Origin: CAYRZL01 sp964428795
GTDB lineage: Bacteria > Bacillota > Clostridia > Lachnospirales > Lachnospiraceae
Direction of reading: 5' to 3'
Length of the DNA: 20,486 bases
Assembly: GCA_964428795.1 (NCBI GenBank)
Contig: CAYRZL010000050.1
Coordinates: 1 to 20,486 of the forward strand
The position numbers and the translations under genes are program-made. The notes under the pieces were generated by a model. That model was not told where the DNA came from and made no database searches. It saw only the letters and a list, made by a program, of their open reading frames with translations. Below, piece by piece: positions 1 to 6,824 of this stretch. Within the stretch, counting starts at the first letter, position 1; each line of letters opens with the position of its first letter.

Positions 1-2
1 TC

Positions 3-98
3 GGGAAAACCTTGAAATATCAAGGAAAAACAGACCACAAACTATTTCAATACGGTTTCAAAGCAGCTCGTAGAGCACCGCAGTTCAGCAAACGTTAG
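3..98 (+). CDS. C-terminal end of an unrecognised protein (5' end outside window)
   Basis: An open frame runs in from the window edge for 31 codons and stops with TAG at 96-98. The visible tail is basic and ends in YGFKAARRAPQFSKR. A strong hairpin terminator follows about 50 bases later, which supports this being a real gene end. I do not recognise the family. The neighbouring accessory genes make a mobile-element protein possible, but nothing in the 31 residues proves it. Confidence 0.4.
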   Translation, partial: GKTLKYQGKTDHKLFQYGFKAARRAPQFSKR

Positions 99-151
99 TA
101 TTTGCGAGACTAATAAAATTATATACAACTTAGAACGCTGCAGGATGTTTC

Positions 152-185
152 AAAACCTCTCAGGACTTTTGCTCTGAGAGGTTTT
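152..185. terminator. Bidirectional hairpin terminator
   Basis: The perfect 12-bp stem AAAACCTCTCAG / CTGAGAGGTTTT encloses a 10-base loop. The arm ends supply a U-tract in either direction. It closes the partial gene at the window start and separates it from the next operon. Confidence 0.85.
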
Positions 186-270
186 GTGTTTATTTAGGAA
201 GAGAACTGTGGTAGAATCTAAAAGAAGCTATACAATTCGTATTAAAAAGATAAAACAGGGGATGAAAACA

Positions 271-1011
271 ATGGCAACGCAGACAAAAGGATTTTGCAAA
301 TATTGTGGAAAAGAATATACAAAAGGTGGAATGCTCCGTCATTTGGGCGTATGTAAAAATCGAAAAGACAGGTTAGCAAAGGAAACTGGGAAAAGAAGAT
401 GCAGATATTTTCAGATAGTTATTTTCGGGAAATACACAAAAGATTACTGGTTAATCATTGAGACAAGTGAGAATACTTTATTAAAGGAATTAGATCAGTT
501 TATCCGAGATATTTGGGTGGAGTGTTGTGGGCATCTTAGTGCATTTACAATTAACAGAATACAATATGAAATTTGTCCAAATACCGATAGATTTTGGGGA
601 CCGCCATCCAAAAATATGAATTATAGATTGAGGGATGTTGTAGATGTTGGAGATACGATTGCTTATGAATATGATTTTGGATCAACAACAGAACTTGTTC
701 TGAATATACATAGTGTACGTGAGGGTGAAAAGAAAAATAATGAGGTTGTAATTCTATCACGTAACAATCCACCTAAAATAATATGCAGTAATTGTAAACA
801 AAAAGAGGCAAGCTTCGTTGATCCACAGGGCTATTATGAAGGAGCACCTTTTTGGTGTGAAGAGTGTTTAAATAAAGAATGTGGTGAGGAAGAGGATGAG
901 TATTATGAACCGGAATTTTTGCTGCCGATATGTAATTCTCCCAGAATGGGCGTATGTGGGTATGAAGGCAGCGATGCTTATCCAGACCAATTTGAACTAG
1001 ATAAAAAATAA
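271..1011 (+). CDS. Zinc-finger protein with pRiA4b ORF3-like (IS1096 passenger TnpR-like) domain
   Basis: The 246-residue protein opens with a small CCHC zinc knuckle (C9, C12, H24, C28). It continues with the pRiA4b ORF-3-like fold, recognised by LDQFIRDIWVECCGHLSAF at about 74-92 and YEYDFGSTTELVLNI at about 132-146. It ends with a second metal site (C172, C175, C196, C199) and an acidic tail. The start at 271 is chosen because AGGGG at 257-261 is correctly spaced for it; the ATG at 262 is too close. The family is common in accessory DNA and rides on some insertion sequences, but its biochemical role is not established. The HipA-like gene follows after 22 bases, so they are probably co-transcribed. 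Base composition is AT-rich compared with the genes to the right, which suggests transfer. Confidence 0.8.
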   Translation: MATQTKGFCKYCGKEYTKGGMLRHLGVCKNRKDRLAKETGKRRCRYFQIVIFGKYTKDYWLIIETSENTLLKELDQFIRDIWVECCGHLSAFTINRIQYEICPNTDRFWGPPSKNMNYRLRDVVDVGDTIAYEYDFGSTTELVLNIHSVREGEKKNNEVVILSRNNPPKIICSNCKQKEASFVDPQGYYEGAPFWCEECLNKECGEEEDEYYEPEFLLPICNSPRMGVCGYEGSDAYPDQFELDKK

Positions 1012-1033
1012 GAGTTGGATATGAGGTAATATT

Positions 1034-1843
1034 GTGCAGGATATTATTTGTGAATTACAAGAAATGAAACATTTGGACTGGGCGGCAAGGAAAATGTCAC
1101 CGGGAACACCAGGATGTTTTCTCAAAGCCTACGAAGAAGAGAATGGAAAAAGATTATATTATAAACTTTCCAATTATGATAGTTATCGTGGAGTATTTGG
1201 GCATGAGTGCGTAAATGAACTAATTGTAAGCCGTGTGATGGATGTTTTAGGAATACCACATGTGACGTATAAATTAATTCATGCACAGATAATTATTGAT
1301 GGAAAAGAGCAGGAAACATGGATTTCTGTTTCGGAAAATTTTCGAAAGTACAATGAAGAGAAGCTGGCATATGATATATATTATGATCTGCAAAAAGAAG
1401 GAAATGAATCTCCATTGGAATTTGCGATAAGGAATGGTTGGGAATTATACATGTATCAGATGTTTTGTATAGATTATTTGATTGCCAACAGAGATCGTCA
1501 TGGCAGTAATTTGGAAGTTCTCAGAAACGATGAAGAAGATAGTGTAAGAATGGCACCGCTATTTGATCAAGGTGTATCTCTATTGTTTTCGACGTATGGA
1601 GATGAAAAACTTCTTGAAAATGCAGATGTGATGAAAGATTTTCCGGTAAATAACTACATTGGAGCGAGGTCATTGGAATATAATCTTTCTTTAATACCAA
1701 AGGGATATGATTTGNNNNNNNNNNNNNNNNNNNNNNNNNNNNNNNNNNNNNNNNNNNNNNNNNNNNNNNNNNNNNNNNNNNNNNNNNNNNNNNNNNNNNN
1801 NNNNNNNNNNNNNNATGATTTGGAACAGGTGGTGTTATTTTGA
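1034..1843 (+). CDS. HipA-like Ser/Thr kinase, interrupted by an assembly gap
   Basis: The HipA-type kinase fold is visible in order. A glycine-rich loop SPGTPGCFLKAYE lies at 22-34, a probable ATP-binding lysine at 44 (YYKLS), and GHECVNELIVSR at 56-67. The catalytic loop DYLIANRDRHGSNLEV is at 147-162, with catalytic Asp154. The metal-binding FDQG is at 177-180, with Asp178 in place of the usual DFD. Known HipA proteins phosphorylate translation factors or aminoacyl-tRNA synthetases; the target here is unknown. The start is GTG, with GAGG at 1023-1026. The frame is open on both sides of 100 unknown bases (1715-1814). The sequence after the gap adds only about eight residues, so the C-lobe is either hidden in the gap or truncated. 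No HipB-like helix-turn-helix gene is adjacent. The next gene overlaps the stop codon by four bases. Confidence 0.75.
   Translation: MQDIICELQEMKHLDWAARKMSPGTPGCFLKAYEEENGKRLYYKLSNYDSYRGVFGHECVNELIVSRVMDVLGIPHVTYKLIHAQIIIDGKEQETWISVSENFRKYNEEKLAYDIYYDLQKEGNESPLEFAIRNGWELYMYQMFCIDYLIANRDRHGSNLEVLRNDEEDSVRMAPLFDQGVSLLFSTYGDEKLLENADVMKDFPVNNYIGARSLEYNLSLIPKGYDLXXXXXXXXXXXXXXXXXXXXXXXXXXXXXXXXXXDLEQVVLF
1715..1814. other. Assembly gap, 100 N
   Basis: Exactly 100 unknown bases, the usual placeholder for a gap of unknown size. It falls inside the HipA-like kinase gene. The eight bases before it (ATGATTTG, 1707-1714) equal the eight after it (1815-1822). Confidence 0.98.
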
Positions 1844-2175
1844 GCAGATACGCAATAAAGAAAAATAATAGAGAAAAAATCGTTGGAATATTAAATTATG
1901 ATGCTCGAACGAAAACATATACAATTGATATTCCTGAAAATGTTTCTGAGAAAGAAGCACCATTTATGATATCTTTGTTTTTAAAGAAAGGTATCCGTTC
2001 TGTGGATTCGGACTGGAGTATGCGCTGGGTGCAAAGTAGAATTATTCCAAACAGTCGACAGAATATAGGTGAAATTCTTCGTGTGAATGGAATGCGTTCG
2101 TATGATGAACATGCTTTATTGTTGAAAAATGAAGGACGTAGCTGTCAGGATGAATTTTATATTGAACATATGTAA
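1840..2175 (+). CDS. Small partner protein of the HipA-like kinase, unknown function
   Basis: This is a 111-residue protein with a TTG start inside the kinase stop codon (TTGA overlap). AGGTGG at 1827-1832 serves as ribosome site, so translation is probably coupled to the kinase. I do not recognise a named family. Visible features are a beta-rich N-half (VGILNYDARTKTYTIDIPE) and a conserved-looking stretch RWVQSRIIPNSRQNIGEIL at about 63-81, followed by YDEHALLLKNEGRSCQDEFYI at 88-108 (two adjoining pieces). By position and size it could be a detached HipA N-terminal subdomain, as in the three-part HipBST systems, but there the small subunit precedes the kinase. This role is inference. Confidence 0.65.
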   Translation: MSRYAIKKNNREKIVGILNYDARTKTYTIDIPENVSEKEAPFMISLFLKKGIRSVDSDWSMRWVQSRIIPNSRQNIGEILRVNGMRSYDEHALLLKNEGRSCQDEFYIEHM

Positions 2176-2409
2176 TATGATGTGTGATGAGGGGAAAACG
2201 GTTAGTGTGTATGAAATAGGAGATTGCGAAACACCTTGAAAATTGTCTGAAAATAAGCGGTTTTGTTGGATAATTTTAACTTGATCGATGGTTCTATTGC
2301 CGGAAGCAAACTGACAGAGGGATAAGGATGACAGGAAATCGAAACAGATTCTGAAAATGGGCGCACTTATAGAAGGAAAACATAGCTTTCTTTTTGCTGG
2401 TGGTGAGCC
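2176..2409. other. Intergenic, no gene seen
   Basis: 234 bases between the kinase partner and the transposase remnant. Only a 20-codon frame starting at 2177 is open, and it has no convincing ribosome site. It probably holds the decayed end of the insertion sequence on its right, but I could not identify a terminal inverted repeat. Confidence 0.5.
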
Positions 2410-2811
2410 CTATGCGATTAATGGTTTTATACTTCTGATGTATTGATGCTGATGCATTTTGTCAGCTAACAGAACTGTAATTAACTGTGTGATGCCGGAC
2501 AGGATCAAGTCTGCGTGGAGAGTCTTTTCATTTTGCGTTTTACGGCTTGCAAGACCAAAGGAATCCTTTACATGGTTAATGGAACGCTCAACACTGGTAC
2601 GGATTTTATAGGTAGAATCCCATTCCGGTGTGCCGCGTAACGTACCCGGATAAGTCCGAAGCTCTTTTTCCGGATATAAATAAACCATCCGTCCACAAGG
2701 GCAATCCGAAAAAATATCTGCCAAAGAAAGCTGATTGTATGGTATCATATAGGTACAATTCCTTTCAGGTGGATATGGTGAATTGTTTTTAGTCAACTCA
2801 ATATGCTGCAT
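2410..2811 (-). pseudogene. C-terminal remnant of a DDE transposase
   Basis: The frame encodes about 133 residues. They match the C-terminal part of DDE transposases of the IS4/IS1182-like kind: a CPCGR metal-type turn, then RGTPEWDSTYKIRTSVERS (the RTSVER stretch carries the catalytic Glu) and KDSFGLASRK. The N-terminal two-thirds with the first catalytic Asp residues is absent. An in-frame stop lies just upstream of the first ATG, and the superoxide dismutase promoter begins only about 30 bases further on. It is therefore a truncated, inactive copy. The exact insertion-sequence family is uncertain. Confidence 0.75.
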
Positions 2812-2850
2812 TTTGTATCGGAGCAGCTACCTGAAATGCAGTAACAGTTA

Positions 2851-2881
2851 TTGTCACATAATCTGGCAGTCTGCATACAAT
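2851..2881 (+). promoter_or_regulatory. Candidate promoter of the superoxide dismutase gene
   Basis: TTGTCA (2851-2856) and TACAAT (2876-2881) are separated by 19 bases, longer than the ideal 17. They lie 31 bases before the start codon. Confidence 0.4.
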
Positions 2882-2912
2882 AAAATGAGTAACTTTAATT
2901 TGGAAGGTTAAT

Positions 2913-3410
2913 ATGGTTAAGCTGTCAAATCTATTTTTTAAGGTTTCAAGGGATAAATTGCCCCAGGCAGTTGCGCAGATAAAAGGAAATCGGGATTATC
3001 CGAAATTGAGTGGCTGGGTGAAATTTTATCAGGTTCCGTGGCGTGGAATCGTGGTGGAGGCAGAAATCATGGGACTCCCCTCAGCTACATCCGATGAAGA
3101 AAGAGGCTTTTTCGCAATGCATATACATCAGTTTGGAGATTGCACTTTGCCCTTTGATAAAGTGGGAACCCATTATAATCCTACGGATCAGCCTCATCCT
3201 TATCATTCCGGGGATTTGCTTCCTTTGCTGAACAATGATGGGTACGCCTGGTCTGCGTTTTATGACAACCGATTTACGATAGAAGAAATCATCGGAAGGG
3301 CAGTGATCATTCATTTGCATAGAGATGACTTCACATCACAGCCTTCCGGGGATGCGGGAGAAATGATAGGATGCGGGGAAATAAAATGTACAAAAATGGC
3401 GGCATATTAA
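2913..3410 (+). CDS. Cu/Zn superoxide dismutase family protein, no signal peptide
   Basis: The 165-residue protein belongs to the Cu/Zn superoxide dismutase family, which converts superoxide to hydrogen peroxide and oxygen. Aligning by eye to human SOD1, the metal ligands are all present: H70 and H72 (MHIHQFGD), H87 (GTHYNP), H95, H98 and D101 (HPYHSGDL), and H134 (VIIHLHRDD). The loop between the zinc ligands is about six residues shorter than in SOD1. The active-site arginine (SOD1 Arg143) aligns with Met151 in GDAGEMIGCG, so superoxide steering may be weak. The N-terminus MVKLSNLFFKVSRDK is neither a signal peptide nor a lipobox. It would therefore act in the cytoplasm, unlike most bacterial SodC. 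GGAAGG at 2902-2907 fixes the start. It converges on the Crp/Fnr gene with 14 bases between stops and no terminator. Confidence 0.88.
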   Translation: MVKLSNLFFKVSRDKLPQAVAQIKGNRDYPKLSGWVKFYQVPWRGIVVEAEIMGLPSATSDEERGFFAMHIHQFGDCTLPFDKVGTHYNPTDQPHPYHSGDLLPLLNNDGYAWSAFYDNRFTIEEIIGRAVIIHLHRDDFTSQPSGDAGEMIGCGEIKCTKMAAY

Positions 3411-3424
3411 GAGAAACAATTTCG

Positions 3425-4084
3425 TTACAGCAGAGTAAACCTGTTTTTTTCAAATCGAAGCAACCCGTCATTCCGCATCTTGCACAGCTCATTGGACATG
3501 GCGCTTCGGTCAACGGAAAGAAAATCTGCAAGCTGCTGGCGGTTAAAGGGAATGGAAAATGTACCGCTGTTATGTTTGCTTGCCTCTTCTGAAAGATAAG
3601 AAATCAGCTTTTCTCTGGTGGAGCGTTTGGACATGTGTCCAAGCTTCTGGACTAACTGTCGATTCTTTTCGGATATGGCAAAAAACAGATTCTGAATTAC
3701 AAGAGCATGAAATTTGCAGGTCGAGGAGCACACGGTCAGAATTTTTTGCACATCAAAAAAGCAGACCGTGCTGTCCTCCAAGGCTACGACATCATTTAGG
3801 ATAGCGCTGTTTTTTGCGCCCGCATATGCCTCTCCGAACAGTTCGCCAACGGAGATTTTATTGATAATGCTGCGGTTCCCCCAGTAATCTTCTTTTTGGA
3901 TCAAAAGGCTTCCTTCTACCAGAACCGTAATGTTTTGGACGGATTCGCCCTGATGGTATATATAACTGCCTTTTTTGTATGTGCGAAGCTTTGCCTGCAG
4001 ACAATTCAGCATTGCAGACAGATCCGATTCGTCTACGCCGGAAAACAGTTGCGTTTGTTTTAATACAGGAATATATTTCTTCAT
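3425..4084 (-). CDS. Crp/Fnr family transcriptional regulator
   Basis: The 219-residue regulator has a cyclic-nucleotide-type beta-barrel at about 12-115 (FSGVDESDL, YHQGE, LVEGSLLI, VGELFGEA). A long dimerisation helix follows at about 120-150. The C-terminal helix-turn-helix is at about 180-210 (FNRQQLADFLSVDRSAMSNEL). The N-terminal cysteine cluster of classical Fnr is absent, so it is not an Fnr-type iron-sulfur sensor. It is divergently transcribed from a dicluster ferredoxin gene, an arrangement known for HcpR-like nitrosative-stress regulators in anaerobes. The ligand here is unknown. A good promoter and two palindromes lie upstream, which suggests autoregulation and control of the ferredoxin. 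Confidence 0.88.
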   Translation of the reverse strand: MKKYIPVLKQTQLFSGVDESDLSAMLNCLQAKLRTYKKGSYIYHQGESVQNITVLVEGSLLIQKEDYWGNRSIINKISVGELFGEAYAGAKNSAILNDVVALEDSTVCFFDVQKILTVCSSTCKFHALVIQNLFFAISEKNRQLVQKLGHMSKRSTREKLISYLSEEASKHNSGTFSIPFNRQQLADFLSVDRSAMSNELCKMRNDGLLRFEKNRFTLL

Positions 4085-4099
4085 AAAAATCTTCTTTCT

Positions 4100-4113
4100 G
4101 TTGTAAATACAAC
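4100..4113. promoter_or_regulatory. Perfect palindrome, candidate Crp/Fnr operator
   Basis: GTTGTA-AA-TACAAC lies between the regulator's -10 box and its start codon, 16 bases before the ATG. A dyad of this size suits a Crp/Fnr dimer and would allow repression of its own gene. Assignment to this regulator is inference. Confidence 0.5.
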
Positions 4114-4128
4114 GGAATTTTTTTCGTC

Positions 4129-4157
4129 ATTGTACTATCATAGCGTCAGAAAGTCAA
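4129..4157 (-). promoter_or_regulatory. Promoter of the Crp/Fnr regulator
   Basis: On the minus strand TTGACT (4152-4157) and TACAAT (4129-4134) are separated by exactly 17 bases. The -35 box overlaps the 10-bp inverted repeat at 4146-4180. Confidence 0.7.
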
Positions 4158-4206
4158 TCTGAATGATACGGACTTTCTGATACAGGATGATGAATGCTTA
4201 TCATCC
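4146..4206. promoter_or_regulatory. Two inverted repeats in the regulator-ferredoxin gap
   Basis: The first is TCAGAAAGTC (4146-4155) with GACTTTCTGA (4171-4180), 15 bases apart and covering the regulator's -35 box. The second is GGATGAT (4185-4191) with ATCATCC (4200-4206), just before the ferredoxin ribosome site. They may be operators for both divergent genes or a leader hairpin of the ferredoxin transcript. Confidence 0.5.
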
Positions 4207-4237
4207 CGCATAGCAAGTCAGACGAGGAGGAATGATC

Positions 4238-4942
4238 ATGATTCGAAAAATCATTAAAATTGATGAAGAAAAATGCAATGGATGTGGTGCCTGTGCGGCT
4301 GCCTGCCACGAAGGAGCCATTGAGATGATAAATGGAAAAGCAAAGCTGACAAGAGAAGATTACTGTGACGGACTTGGAGATTGTCTGCCAGCCTGTCCGA
4401 CGGATGCCATTTCTTTTGAGGAAAGGGAGGCTCCGGCTTATGACGAAGCGGCAGTGCTGGCAGCAAAACAGAAGAAAGAAGCTCAGCCTCTTCCATGCGG
4501 CTGCCCAGGTACGAAGTCCAGGGCTATCAGAAGAGAGCATGCAGCTTATGCGGATACGCAGGGAAACGCCAAAGTAACAAGTCAGCTCACACAGTGGCCG
4601 GTACAGATCAAGCTTGTACCGATCCGTGCCCCCTATTTTGAAAATGCAAACCTGCTGATTGCTGCTGATTGCAGTGCATATGCATATGGGAACTTTCACA
4701 ATGAATTTATTCGTAACCATATTACATTAGTGGGATGTCCAAAGCTGGACGAGGGTGATTATGCGGAAAAACTGACGCAGATCATAGCCAATAACAATAT
4801 AAAGAGTGTTACGGTTACCCGGATGGAAGTCCCATGCTGCGGCGGTATTGAAAATGCGGTAAAACGGGCATTGCAGGCAAGCGGAAAATTTATTCCGTGG
4901 AGAGTTGTGACAATAACCACAGATGGCAGAATCCTGGATTGA
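4238..4942 (+). CDS. Dicluster [4Fe-4S] ferredoxin-domain protein
   Basis: A 234-residue electron-transfer protein. The N-terminal ferredoxin domain (about 5-65) has a canonical first cluster motif CNGCGACAAAC. The second reads YCDGLGDCLPACP, in which leucine occupies the usual second cysteine position. As I recall, YCDGLG is typical of this family, so it need not be a mutation. A linker with PCGCPG follows. The C-terminal domain of about 140 residues has further cysteines (AADCSAYAYG, VGCPKLD, VPCCGGI) that may bind another cofactor. The start at 4238 is preferred over 4232 because GAGGAGG at 4224-4230 is seven bases before it. It is divergent from the Crp/Fnr gene and ends in a strong terminator as a single-gene unit. 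A role in anaerobic redox or nitrosative stress is inferred from context. Confidence 0.85.
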   Translation: MIRKIIKIDEEKCNGCGACAAACHEGAIEMINGKAKLTREDYCDGLGDCLPACPTDAISFEEREAPAYDEAAVLAAKQKKEAQPLPCGCPGTKSRAIRREHAAYADTQGNAKVTSQLTQWPVQIKLVPIRAPYFENANLLIAADCSAYAYGNFHNEFIRNHITLVGCPKLDEGDYAEKLTQIIANNNIKSVTVTRMEVPCCGGIENAVKRALQASGKFIPWRVVTITTDGRILD

Positions 4943-4955
4943 AGCTGTCTGATAT

Positions 4956-4991
4956 CAAAAGGGAGTTCTCAGGTTTCGAGAACTCCTTTTG
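4956..4991. terminator. Bidirectional terminator between convergent genes
   Basis: CAAAAGGGAGTTCTC (4956-4970) pairs with GAGAACTCCTTTTG (4978-4991), with one bulged G and a 7-base loop. A/T tracts flank both arms. It serves the ferredoxin gene and the convergent FUSC-type gene. Confidence 0.85.
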
Positions 4992-4997
4992 GCTGCG

Positions 4998-6563
4998 TTA
5001 TTCAGATATAATACTGGCTTTTACGCCTGTAAAATGGTAAGTGAAATAACAGGATACATTTTTCATATGTTCTTCCAGCAGTTCCAGCAGATCGGTGTTA
5101 TCCTCCGCCAGCGTCTGCTGATATTCCCGCAGGCGTCGTCCAAGCAGGTAAGAGCGGATCAATAGCTGGTCATTCTGGCGATGCGTTTCATCTGCATGAG
5201 GCAGACTGGCAGACTGAACGAGAGCCAGCTCTGCTTGAATTTCGGCAAGCTTTTTTTTCAGATGTTCCGCTTCCGGTTTGATGCGGATCGGGAAGATATA
5301 GCGGCTGGCGATTACCGTCAGAAATGCTCCGCAGACGGTGTAGATCAGTCGTTCCCCCAGTGTGAACAAAAGATTCTCAGGCGTGATATTCAGTGCCAGT
5401 ACAGCGCAGGTCAGATAAGCAACGGTTGCGGTATAGCTGGTAGAGCTGTTGATAAACAGGTTTGCAATCGTCATTATGATGACGTGCTGATTCTGTTCCG
5501 GAAAGAGCGTGTACAGGATCAGGCAGACAACAACTCCTGCCAGGGTTCCGAACAACCTTCCCCTGATACGGGAACCGGACTGTTCATACAGGGGAACCAG
5601 CATAAAGTAAACAGACACACTGAGCCAGTAACCGTTTCCGTAAGGGCACAAATAAGCAAATATCATGCAGGGAGTCATAGTAATGACCATACGCAGTGCA
5701 AACCGCAGGCGAAAAGAGCGAAGCCCCGGTTTGTATCGTTTAAAGGTAAGTGTTTTGCGCTCTCCAAATTCCATGTTTCTGTTTAAAAGCTCTCTGAAGT
5801 TTCGAATCATATTTCTCATGATCGGAGCTTTTTCTTCTATGTTTTCATCGGATGTTAAATTGATAAAAACCTGAAATAAAGCCACAAACCGACAATACCA
5901 GTTGACTCTGTGTTCGTTTCCGAAGGCTGCGTAATTATACTGATATATTTCATCACTGATGGTTTCACTAATTTGTCTTAACTGCTGCTGCAGATCAGCT
6001 ACCCGCTCAGAATTTTTACTTTCGTAGGCATGAAGCAACTGTTCGCTGATGTTCAAACCGTCTGCTGCGTAATCCCGAACCAGCTTTTTCTTAAAAAAGA
6101 AGGACATAATCCACATAACAAGAAAAGCAAGGAAAAAGGATAAAGTCAGAGCAATGCATCTTGTAAGGATTCCGTTTTCGGTGACCGGAGATAACTGAAA
6201 CATCAAAAAAGCAATGCCCGGTGTATAGTAATTATCCGGGTGATATTCATCGATCAGCACAAAAGCAATCCAGAAGAATACACCAATGTTTATCACGATG
6301 CACAATATCAGGTTCATGCCTGCCAGCCATGCAAAAAAAGCCACCGCTATATAAATCAGAAATGTTTTGGTAATGGACGCCATGCGGTTGCTGATCTTGG
6401 AAAAATAAAGATAAGACAAAGCAATACATGGACCGATGACTGTGTTCTCAAGACCGAAGAAAACAAAGTTCAGGAAAAAAATTCCTGTTACCACCAATGT
6501 CGGTGCAATTGCATTTTTCAGGTTGAATTTTGATTTTATAAATGCAAAAACTGATGTACACAT
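4998..6563 (-). CDS. FUSC-family membrane protein (aromatic acid exporter-like)
   Basis: The 521-residue membrane protein has the duplicated FUSC layout. A first hydrophobic block of about five or six segments (17-155) is followed by a long cytoplasmic helical region (about 160-285, rich in charged residues and glutamine). A second hydrophobic block (285-425) contains GNGYWLSVSVYFMLVPLYEQ and RIRGRLFGTLAGVVVCLILY. A cytoplasmic coiled tail completes it. The family includes fusaric-acid resistance proteins and aromatic carboxylic acid efflux components; the Gram-positive members have uncertain substrates. AAGGAGGT at 6571-6578 (minus strand) supports the start. It appears to be its own transcription unit. 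Confidence 0.85.
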   Translation of the reverse strand: MCTSVFAFIKSKFNLKNAIAPTLVVTGIFFLNFVFFGLENTVIGPCIALSYLYFSKISNRMASITKTFLIYIAVAFFAWLAGMNLILCIVINIGVFFWIAFVLIDEYHPDNYYTPGIAFLMFQLSPVTENGILTRCIALTLSFFLAFLVMWIMSFFFKKKLVRDYAADGLNISEQLLHAYESKNSERVADLQQQLRQISETISDEIYQYNYAAFGNEHRVNWYCRFVALFQVFINLTSDENIEEKAPIMRNMIRNFRELLNRNMEFGERKTLTFKRYKPGLRSFRLRFALRMVITMTPCMIFAYLCPYGNGYWLSVSVYFMLVPLYEQSGSRIRGRLFGTLAGVVVCLILYTLFPEQNQHVIIMTIANLFINSSTSYTATVAYLTCAVLALNITPENLLFTLGERLIYTVCGAFLTVIASRYIFPIRIKPEAEHLKKKLAEIQAELALVQSASLPHADETHRQNDQLLIRSYLLGRRLREYQQTLAEDNTDLLELLEEHMKNVSCYFTYHFTGVKASIISE

Positions 6564-6792
6564 AGCGTTTACCTCCTTAATATGGGTTTATCCTATCACA
6601 TGCAAAAATGCAAAAAACGTTATTTTTTTGACGCTTTGAAAAGTTTGGCAAAGTTGCATGCTGCTTGGAAAAAGCGGCAAAGAAAAATAGGCAAATTGCT
6701 TTTTCAGGAAAAAATATGTGGGAAAAATGAAACGCAAATTGCATGGTTTTTGGAAATTACATGAAAAAAAATATGCAGTTTAGAAGAAAAAA

Positions 6793-6816
6793 GGATGGAT
6801 TCGTAAAAATCCATCC
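6793..6816 (-). terminator. Terminator of the acyltransferase-like gene
   Basis: A 9-bp stem GGATGGATT / AATCCATCC has a 6-base loop. On the minus strand it is followed by a T-rich run (complement of 6783-6792). It lies just past the stop codon of the 629-residue gene. Confidence 0.8.
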
Positions 6817-6824
6817 GAGATTGT

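Noticed and set aside
4331..4390. Second ferredoxin cluster thought damaged because Leu replaces a Cys in YCDGLGDC
   Set aside because: As I recall, YCDGLG is a common pattern in this ferredoxin family, so it is noted but not treated as a mutation.
5181..5786. 201-codon plus-strand frame
   Set aside because: It is a shadow of the FUSC-type gene; no ribosome site or domain.
6564..6792. Short plus-strand frames in the AT-rich gap downstream of the acyltransferase gene
   Set aside because: Lysine-rich frames of low complexity with no ribosome site; the region holds only the start region of the FUSC gene and a terminator.
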